Source: Tetracentron sinense
Lineage: Eukaryota > Streptophyta > Magnoliopsida > Trochodendrales > Trochodendraceae
Length of the DNA: 64,000 bases
Assembly (NCBI GenBank): GCA_015143295.1
Contig: CM026574.1
Span: forward strand, 14,944,938-15,008,937
Reading direction: 5' to 3'
The notes below the pieces were generated by a model. It saw only the letters and a list, made by a program, of their open reading frames with translations, had not been told where the DNA came from and did not search any database. A program made the translations under genes and the position numbers. Positions 56,995-64,000 of the stretch are shown piece after piece. How positions within the stretch are numbered: the stretch's first letter is position 1; every line of letters starts with the position of its first letter.

Positions 56995-59900
56995 ATGGCC
57001 TCAGATTCTACTACCTCCAATGACCATACCTTTCTTCCACACCCTACTATTCAAGCCCACTCCCAACCTGTTTCTCAAAAATTGGTCGGCTCCAACTACC
57101 TGCCCTGGAGCGTCCAATTCATGGTTTTCCTCAGGAGTCATGATCTTGCTGATCTTGTAGATGGAGATGTCTCTCCTCCACCACGAACTCTTTCTGATGG
57201 ATCACCTAATCCAGCTTACACAGCGTGGTCAAAAAAAGACACCTGTGTCTTGAGCTGGCTGCTTGCTTCTATTACAGAGAAGCTAGTCTCTACTGTCTAT
57301 AGTATGAAAACTTCTCGACAAGTGTGGGATGCTCTTCACACTCGTTTTTCATCAACTTCACGGTCTAGGATTGCTCTGTTAAAGAGACAACTTCAGACCA
57401 TTACTCAAGGCCATCGGTCTTGTAGTGATTTTATGGAGGAAGCAAAGGGCTTGGTTGATCAATTAGCAGTTGCAGGGAAAACTACTGATGATCAGGATCT
57501 CATTAGCTTTTTGTTAGGAGGACTTCGACCAACCTTTAACCCTTTTATCACTTCCTTCAATTTTGCAAGCCGTGACAAAGACCTCTCTTTTGATGATTTC
57601 CAGGCTGAGCTCTTGAGTTTTGAGACTCTCATTGACACACAAACCTACCCTGCCACTGATCAACACTATGCATTTGCAGCACACCAAAAAGGGAAAGCAC
57701 CAAACTTTCCAAGAAAGCCAAAGTCGCAAACTCCTCTAAGCTCATCACTGCAGCAGTCCTCTTATAATCAAAATAAAGCCAATCCAACTACTCGTTCCAA
57801 TCAACCTGTCAATGATAGGCCAACCTGTCAGATTTGTGCTAAGAGGGGCCATACTGCCCTTGACTGTTATCATCGTTTTGACTTCTCTTTTCAGGGACGG
57901 TTGCCACCTGCTGATCTTGCTGCCATGGCCGCTGAAACCAACAATTCTTATGACCAACATGTCTGGTATGCGGATAGTGGAGCAAACGCTCATATCACTG
58001 CCAATACAGCAAATTTAACCAACCAAGAATCCTATGAGGGTGCTGCTACTGTCCAAGTTGGCAATGGCTCAGGTTTAGTTGTCAAACATACTGGAAATTC
58101 GACTCTAACCTTTGATCATACCTCTTTCAAACTCAAAAATGTCCTTCATTGTCCCAATGCTTCTGCAAATCTCTTATCTATTAATCAACTTTGTCTAGAC
58201 AATGATTGTTATTTTGTACTGACTGGTACTGATTTTTGTGTAAAGGACAACATGACGGGTCGCATCCTGCTTCAAGGATTGGTTGACAATGGTCTTTATC
58301 CACTTGCTGGTCACAAGAGCTCCTCAAATAAATTACGTTGCCTCATTGCCAAGCTAGGAATAAAAACTTCGTTGGAACACTGGCACAATCGTCTGGGGCA
58401 TCCTGCCAAGTCCACCTTAGATCGTTTGTGCCATTACTTGTCTTTTTCTAAGCCTTCCAAACAATTGAGTTTCTGTAGCTCTTGTCAATTAGGAAAAGCT
58501 ACAAAACTTCCATTTCCTGATTCCACCCGTCAATCTACAAAGCCTTTGCAGCTAGTTCACACTGATGTATGGGTGTCTCCAGTAAATTCTGTTGATGGCT
58601 GTCGCTATTATGTTCTTTTTGTCGATGATTTTAGTAGATTCACATGGATCTATCCCATGCGATTTAAGTCTGATGTATTTGTTATTTTTCAAGAATACAA
58701 AGCTCTTGTGGAAAATTTGTTCTCTTCTAAAATTCAGCAATTACAATCAGATAATGGGGGAGAATATCTTTCCAACAATTTAAAATCCTTTTTAGCAAAA
58801 CATGGGATATATCATAGATTAACTTGCCCTTATACTTCACAGCAAAATGGCATAGCCGAAAGAAAACATCGACATATACAAGAAACTGGTTTGACTTTAT
58901 TAGCAACAGCACATCTCCCAAATAAATATTGGACCGACGCCTTTCTTACAGCTGTATTTCTCATAAATCGCCTGCCTACAAAAGTCCTACACAATCTGTC
59001 TCCTTACTTCATGCTCCATAAAAAGCTCCCATCATACAGTTCCCTTAGGACCTTTGGATGTTCCTGCTATCCATACTTACGACCCTATGAAGATAACAAG
59101 CTATCCTTTCGAAGCAAACAATGTCTCTTCCTCGGATATGCTGGTCAACAAAAGGGCTATAGATGCTTAGATTTGGACACAAGTAGGGTCTATATTTCGA
59201 GGCATGTGATATTTGATGAGAACTCATTTCCAGCAAAGGATAAAAGCCGCATTTCACCAGACAATGACAGCAAGATGTCGATAGGTTTGTTTCCTATATC
59301 TCCTGCACTTCCAATATATTTAAATAACAATTCCACTTCCAGTTCAATTGCTCCTGTTTCTTCACATACTATTGCACCTGATTCTCCTCATGACCAAGAT
59401 AATACTCATTCTTTACCTTTCTCTCCTGATCACGATACTATCTCACCTGAAAATCCTTCAAATTCCCACCTAGACACAACTCCATCTCTCCATCAGCCCA
59501 GTCCCACTCTTCCATCTCCACAAAGTCCTCAGCTTCCACACCCTGACAGAGTTATCATAACACGTTCTAAAACAGGAACTTCAAAACCCAAAGAATATCC
59601 TGGCTTTAAAATGTTTTATACCACTCGTCATCCTTTCTATTGTTTGACTAGTGTACTTTCAGAATCTGAGCCAACTTGCTATACGCAAGCAGTAGCTAAA
59701 CCTGAGTGGAGACAAGCTATGGGATGTGAATTTGATGCTTTGATGGAGAATGGGACGTGGTCTCTCTGTCCAAGGCCAAATGGTAAACATGTTGTGCGGA
59801 ATAAATGGGTATTCAAAATTAAACGACACCCTGATGGTAGCATTGAACGCTACAAAGCCAGACTTGTGGCAAAGGGCTTTGATCAAAAATCTGGAATCGA

Positions 59901-60987
59901 CTACTTTGACACTTTCTCTCCGGTAGTTAAACTAACTACGGTCAGATTAGTTTTATCACTTGCAGTAACATTCAGTTGGCAGATCAGACAATTAGATGTC
60001 TCAAATGCATTCTTACATGGAATCCTTGATGAAGAGGTTTATATGGAACAACCTCAAGGATTCATTGAAGAAAGTCAGCCTGATCTAGTGTGTCGTCTTC
60101 ATAAATCTATCTACGGCCTCAAACAAGCTCCAAGAGCTTGGTTTCGAAGGCTATCTCAGCAATTATTGGAGCTTGGTTTTGAGGAATCCAAAGTTGATTA
60201 TTCTTTGTTTACGTTTTGTACTAACACATTAAAAATTTTTGTGTTGGTCTACGTAGATGACATCATTGTCACTGGATCCAGCCCTTCTGCCGTTCATTCT
60301 TTCATTGCCAGCTTGAAGGAAAAGTTTCATCTCAGAGATCTTGGACAGCTAAGTTACTTCCTTGGCATTGAAGCACAAAGAAACAGTGAGGGCCTTCATC
60401 TCAGACAGGCTAAATATATCTCCGATTTACTTGACAGCACAAAAATGATCGGTGCTAAACCTCTGGCCTGTCCTTCCACTTCAAGAATCAAACTCTCTTC
60501 TCAAAATGGCACACTTCTATCGGATCCTACTGAATACAGGCGTGTGGTGGGTGCATTGCAATACTGCACCATTACACGTCCTGATATTTCCTATGCAGTA
60601 AATCAGTTATGTCAATTTATGCATAGTCCACGAGACTCTCATTGGATGGCAGCAAAGAGGGTCCTTCGCTATTTGAAAGGCACAGTTGACTATGGCCTAT
60701 TTTATGCACCTTATGCTATCAACTTAAATGTTTTCTGTGACTCGGACTGGGCTGGAAATCCTGATGACAGGAGAAGCACCAGTGGATTCAGCATTTTTCA
60801 AGGAAAGAATTTAATATCATGGTGTGCCAAGAAACAAGGAGTTGTCTCGCGTTCAAGCACAGAGGCTGAATACCGAAGCATGGCTTTAGCTACAGCAGAG
60901 GCTTACTGGATTAGAATGTTAATGAAGGAGTTCCAGATTTTTCTTTCATCGCCTCGTACATCTGGTGTGACAACATCGGAGCACTAG
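56995..60987 (+). CDS. Copia gag-pol polyprotein, truncated by a late frameshift
   Basis: 1330 residues. Gag: UBN2-like domain (about 30-230), then zinc knuckle CQICAKRGHTALDC. Protease: WYADSGANAHIT. Integrase: His-Cys segment HWHNRLGH … CSSCQLGK, then HTDVWVSPV and QSDNGGEY with DDFSRFTW. Reverse transcriptase: VRNKWVFKIKRHPDGSIERY, DVSNAFLHG and catalytic YVDD at 1086-1089. RNase H: DSDWAG at 1249-1252, RRSTSGF and SSTEAEYRS. Near 60936-60950, in a T-rich run, the frame shifts by one base; the expected end (…WCDNIGALALASNPVFHA…) continues in another frame to about 61190. Only the last 80 or so residues are affected, so this is a nearly intact copy. The start at 56995 is 65 bp after the primer-binding site, with no competing upstream start in frame. 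Confidence 0.94.
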   Translation: MASDSTTSNDHTFLPHPTIQAHSQPVSQKLVGSNYLPWSVQFMVFLRSHDLADLVDGDVSPPPRTLSDGSPNPAYTAWSKKDTCVLSWLLASITEKLVSTVYSMKTSRQVWDALHTRFSSTSRSRIALLKRQLQTITQGHRSCSDFMEEAKGLVDQLAVAGKTTDDQDLISFLLGGLRPTFNPFITSFNFASRDKDLSFDDFQAELLSFETLIDTQTYPATDQHYAFAAHQKGKAPNFPRKPKSQTPLSSSLQQSSYNQNKANPTTRSNQPVNDRPTCQICAKRGHTALDCYHRFDFSFQGRLPPADLAAMAAETNNSYDQHVWYADSGANAHITANTANLTNQESYEGAATVQVGNGSGLVVKHTGNSTLTFDHTSFKLKNVLHCPNASANLLSINQLCLDNDCYFVLTGTDFCVKDNMTGRILLQGLVDNGLYPLAGHKSSSNKLRCLIAKLGIKTSLEHWHNRLGHPAKSTLDRLCHYLSFSKPSKQLSFCSSCQLGKATKLPFPDSTRQSTKPLQLVHTDVWVSPVNSVDGCRYYVLFVDDFSRFTWIYPMRFKSDVFVIFQEYKALVENLFSSKIQQLQSDNGGEYLSNNLKSFLAKHGIYHRLTCPYTSQQNGIAERKHRHIQETGLTLLATAHLPNKYWTDAFLTAVFLINRLPTKVLHNLSPYFMLHKKLPSYSSLRTFGCSCYPYLRPYEDNKLSFRSKQCLFLGYAGQQKGYRCLDLDTSRVYISRHVIFDENSFPAKDKSRISPDNDSKMSIGLFPISPALPIYLNNNSTSSSIAPVSSHTIAPDSPHDQDNTHSLPFSPDHDTISPENPSNSHLDTTPSLHQPSPTLPSPQSPQLPHPDRVIITRSKTGTSKPKEYPGFKMFYTTRHPFYCLTSVLSESEPTCYTQAVAKPEWRQAMGCEFDALMENGTWSLCPRPNGKHVVRNKWVFKIKRHPDGSIERYKARLVAKGFDQKSGIDYFDTFSPVVKLTTVRLVLSLAVTFSWQIRQLDVSNAFLHGILDEEVYMEQPQGFIEESQPDLVCRLHKSIYGLKQAPRAWFRRLSQQLLELGFEESKVDYSLFTFCTNTLKIFVLVYVDDIIVTGSSPSAVHSFIASLKEKFHLRDLGQLSYFLGIEAQRNSEGLHLRQAKYISDLLDSTKMIGAKPLACPSTSRIKLSSQNGTLLSDPTEYRRVVGALQYCTITRPDISYAVNQLCQFMHSPRDSHWMAAKRVLRYLKGTVDYGLFYAPYAINLNVFCDSDWAGNPDDRRSTSGFSIFQGKNLISWCAKKQGVVSRSSTEAEYRSMALATAEAYWIRMLMKEFQIFLSSPRTSGVTTSEH

Positions 60988-61200
60988 CCTTAGCGTCGAA
61001 TCCTGTCTTCCATGCCCGAACCAAGCATGTGGAAATTGACTATCATTTCATTAGAGAAAAGGTGGTAAATAAAGATATTTTAGTTAAACATATTTCTACT
61101 AAGGATCAGTTGGCAGATATGTTTACTAAAGGACAGACAGCAACTCGATTTCAATTTCTCAGATCCAAACTCATGGTTCGCCAACTACCCATCAGTTTGC

Positions 61201-61207
61201 AAGGGGG
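61201..61207 (+). other. Copia polypurine tract
   Basis: AAGGGGG directly before the 3' LTR. Confidence 0.85.
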
Positions 61208-61489
61208 TGTTAGAGTATGCACTGACTTAGTCAATGATCAGTTGCAAGAATCAAGTGATCAGTTGCACAAATCAAGTCAGTTCAACAAATATGCAGCTGG
61301 CACCGATTATGTAGCAACAGCTGAACCATCTGCACATATTTCTCATTCTGTTAAACAAACCCCTTAAACTTCTCCAGTTTGTTATATGTAATCTTTTATA
61401 TATTACGATTGAATACAAAGTGAAATGTAATTAAGTCAATCATTTCAAACATTCTCTTGTTTCTTGATACTCTGTTTATTTTCCTTACA
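61208..61489 (+). repeat. 3' LTR of copia element
   Basis: 282 bp, matching the 5' LTR with about four substitutions, followed by the CTTCT duplication. Confidence 0.95.
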
Positions 61490-61494
61490 CTTCT

Positions 61495-63130
61495 TACAAA
61501 GGTATGAAAAAGAAGAAAAGCCATCTGATTTAGTTGACATAGACATATTTGTAAGTACGATTTATCCTCTCAAGGAACCTCCGCTTATCACTGCAAACAC
61601 TGTCCTATCCATCCTTGTTGTGGATTATCCAGCCGACAAAATTCCGTGCAAATTTCAAGATTGAGCCCCTAGCCCTGGAATGGTATTTTTTTCAAAAGAT
61701 TGACTATCTGAATGGCAAATTACATCCAACGTTCGTAAGGGAACGGCGTGCAATGAAAGTTCGTGACTCTGGTCTGTATGTGGTTTTCTTGTTTTAGCCA
61801 AAATGGCCTATTTTACACTCTCCCGGCATGCAATGAAGGTTTGTGACTCTGATATGTGTCTGTACATATTTTTTTTCTTGAGCTTTTAAGAATTTTAGAA
61901 ATCCAAGTCGACTAAAATATATGATGGATCTAAGAAAATCCAACAAATTGGACATACCATCTGATTCTAGTTCCCCACTTATCTTATTGTCTAAAAATTG
62001 GCCTCAAGCTGATTCCATTAGTTTGCAAACAATAAAGGTTGTTATATGATTGCATCATTGTGTGGCTGCAGAGAGAATATGAAGAGTTCAAAGTTCGGAT
62101 AAATGGATTGGTTGCCATGGCACAGAAAGTTCTTGAGGAGGGTTGGACAATGCAGGATGGAACTCCATGGCCTGGAAACAATGTTCGGGACCATCCTGGA
62201 ATGATTCAGGTGAGGGAATTTGGTGCGTTTTCATAAGGCAAGCACTCTATGGGTATGATGCCCCCATCAAGGGAAAGCCCCCGGGACAGACCTGTTACTG
62301 TTGGCCTAAATGGTGCTGCCTATGTTGTGGGACTAGAAACAAGAGCCGGAAAGTGAAGTCAAAGACAGAGAACAAGAAGAAGATGAAGCACAGGGAAGCA
62401 TCAAAGCAGATACACGCACTTGAAAATATCGAAGAGGGAATTGAAGGTAAGGAGATGCGTTTGGGTGGCTAATTTTTTTCTTTCTTGTCATAAGTTGTTA
62501 GTATGATATCCAATAATGTCACTGACTAGGGTCTATATTACAGGAATAGATGGTGAGAATGCAGCCTTCGTGCCCCGAAGAAAATTTGGGCAGTCTTTGG
62601 TGTTCATAGCTTCTACACTTGTAGAAAATGGTAAAGTTCCTCAGGGAGCCAGTTCTACAACGCTCTTAATTGAAAGAAGCCATCCATGTCATCAGCTGTG
62701 GTTGTGAAGATGAGACAGAATGGGGAAAGAGGTAAAAGGTCAAGAAGCTTTGTGTTCTTTCCTATATAGCAAGCCATTACCTTTAATCACCTCCTTGTCC
62801 TTTTATATTTTCAATATTGAACCAGGTTGGGTGGATATATGAATCCATTACAGATGATATTCTGATAGCCTGACAAGCTTCAAGATGCACTGCCATGGCT
62901 GGCGGTCTGTATACTGCATACCAAGAAGGCCTGCATTCAAGGGGTCGTCTCGGATCGTCTTCACCAGGTTCTTAGGTGGGCCCTTGGATCTGTAGAGATT
63001 TTCTTGAGCAGGCATTGTCATGTATCCTTTGACATCCATTCCCTTCATCGCCTACTGTACCTTGCCAGCTGTCTGACTCCTTACTCGAAAGTTCATCATC
63101 CCCGAGGTATTCCAGGTGCATATCATCTTA
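61495..63130 (+). pseudogene. Cellulose synthase (CesA6-like) pseudogene, unprocessed
   Basis: Remnants of the catalytic part of a plant cellulose synthase, in order: [20 protein letters not shown] and [14 protein letters not shown] (61505-61625); [31 protein letters not shown] (61637-61755); an intron; [20 protein letters not shown] and [20 protein letters not shown] (62071-62209); [20 protein letters not shown] through REASKQIHALENIEEGIE (62224-62448); an intron; GIDGENA … FGQSLVFIASTL (62544-62690); an intron; [13 protein letters not shown] (62826 on) and [35 protein letters not shown] in shifted frames. Intron remnants at family positions show it is not a processed copy. Deletions remove the segment after KIPC, the region between GMIQ and CVF (including the DDG-DCD part of the active site) and part of the membrane region; frameshifts and stops follow. 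REASKQIHALENIEEG suggests the CesA6/CesA2/5/9 group. Confidence 0.93.
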
Positions 63131-64000
63131 AAATCATAATAACAAAGCTCTCTAATTTTTTCAAAAATATGGAAGAACAAAGACTCCAGCTGCATATCAT
63201 ACAGGACTTTTGGAAGAAAAAAATAGCTACTTTTTGAAAAAGTCACTAGTTTCGCGAATTAAACACGACTTTATGAAAAAGTCTCGAATAAATATCTAAT
63301 GTATAAAATATATTTGTTTATAATTTTTACAATAAGTAATCTTATTTATATTTTTTTTCATATCTTATCCGACATTTTTGTTATTTATTTCTGAACTTTT
63401 TCCTCGACGAATAATTTCCAACTTAGTAACTATGCCTAAATACATTAATTCCCTATAGAACTTGACCATTTGAAGGTCCATTCTTTGATGAAAACATATT
63501 GGAAAGAGTATCAGTCGAAGGACCCATTTATTTAGGCAGTAATTGTCATGTACACAAATCTAGAAGATCCAAATGCTAGCATAAACATTGTGTTAATTGT
63601 TCGGTCCAATGACTTAAGAGCTTGCTATGCTTGTGGTCTATGGATCATCCAGTTGATGACCTAGAATTTGGACGGTCCTGATTGTGGAGAACTTGTGATA
63701 GGAGCAAGGCACGTACAAGGACTTCTTGTCCTCGCCCCTCTTCCAGACCCATGGGTTGAAGAGTGCTAGCCCAGTCACATAGTTCAAATTTTTTCCAAAC
63801 TCTCACCATGAGTGCAACACGTGGTATTGCTACCCTTTAAACAGGTTTTTTTTTTAAATCAAAGGAATAATTGATGGTTATACCGGTTCTCAAGGTAACA
63901 TGTAAAAGTAGCGACACTTGTCGCTACCACCTTGATAGCTTGGAAATATGCAACTCGGGCTAGCATTTCTCCCGGCTCAGGATCCTCTCGAGTTCAAACC
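63131..64000. other. No gene seen
   Basis: AT-rich sequence without a supported gene or repeat. The CesA homology fades out at about 63130, after a KFIIPE-like end and a potential splice site. Confidence 0.4.

Larger units (their letters stand above)
56636..61489 (+). mobile_element. Ty1/copia retrotransposon, Ale/Retrofit-like, 4.85 kb
   Basis: A full-length element with identical-length 282-bp LTRs and a perfect 5-bp target duplication CTTCT (56631-56635, 61490-61494). The LTRs begin TGTTAGAG and end CCTTACA, and differ at about four positions (1.4 percent), so it is young. The primer-binding site TGGTATCAGAGC follows the 5' LTR directly and AAGGGGG precedes the 3' LTR. Short LTRs and one gag-pol frame of about 1.4 kilo-residues suggest the Ale/Retrofit lineage (inference). 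It was inserted at the junction of the LINE remnant and the CesA pseudogene. Confidence 0.95.

Overview
The window is nuclear DNA of a flowering plant: low GC, genes with GT-AG introns, plant-only families (ILR1-like amidohydrolase, ASR, UPF0496, CesA), plant SINEs and MITEs, and Tat, Tekay-like and copia LTR retrotransposons. Nothing fixes the species. It is not a grass-type gene-dense segment; most of it is transposon-derived.

There are three host genes that look functional, all on the + strand: a UPF0496/DUF677 membrane protein (4498-6579, a 37-bp first exon plus one long exon), a five-exon IAA-amino-acid hydrolase of the ILR1-like M20 family (12667-15654), and a two-exon ASR (abscisic acid, stress, ripening) protein (30079-31049). 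A fourth, a CesA6-like cellulose synthase, survives only as a decayed unprocessed pseudogene (61495-63130).

Layout. 1-12.5 kb: the UPF0496 gene amid SINEs, a hAT MITE, Mutator-type MITEs and tandem duplications. 12.5-16.3 kb: the amidohydrolase. 16.4-24.2 kb: a complete but non-coding LTR element (LARD type) with 2.6-kb LTRs and GAAAA target duplications. 24.2-30 kb: gene-free, with MITEs and simple repeats. 30-31 kb: the ASR gene, whose intron holds nested MITEs. 33.36-45.1 kb: a young 11.7-kb Ty3/gypsy element of the Tat lineage on the minus strand, with gag-protease-pol, a spliced antisense extra gene and a 3' minisatellite. 45.1-51.2 kb: SINE, MITE and hairpin repeats, then an LTR-like repeat region. 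51.7-56.6 kb: a decayed L1-type LINE (minus) split by a 1.27-kb insertion. 56.6-61.5 kb: a young Ty1/copia element (Ale/Retrofit-like) lying at the LINE/CesA-pseudogene junction. 61.5-64 kb: CesA pseudogene and gene-free sequence.

The host genes have no evident joint pathway. The most informative observations are structural: target-site duplications that date and order nested insertions, an antisense gene and repeat array inside the gypsy element, a dense CGTTGT/ACAACG hexamer array in its LTR, a set of tiny tail-only retroposon insertions, and loss of a conserved active-site histidine in the amidohydrolase. I found no convincing previously undescribed system.
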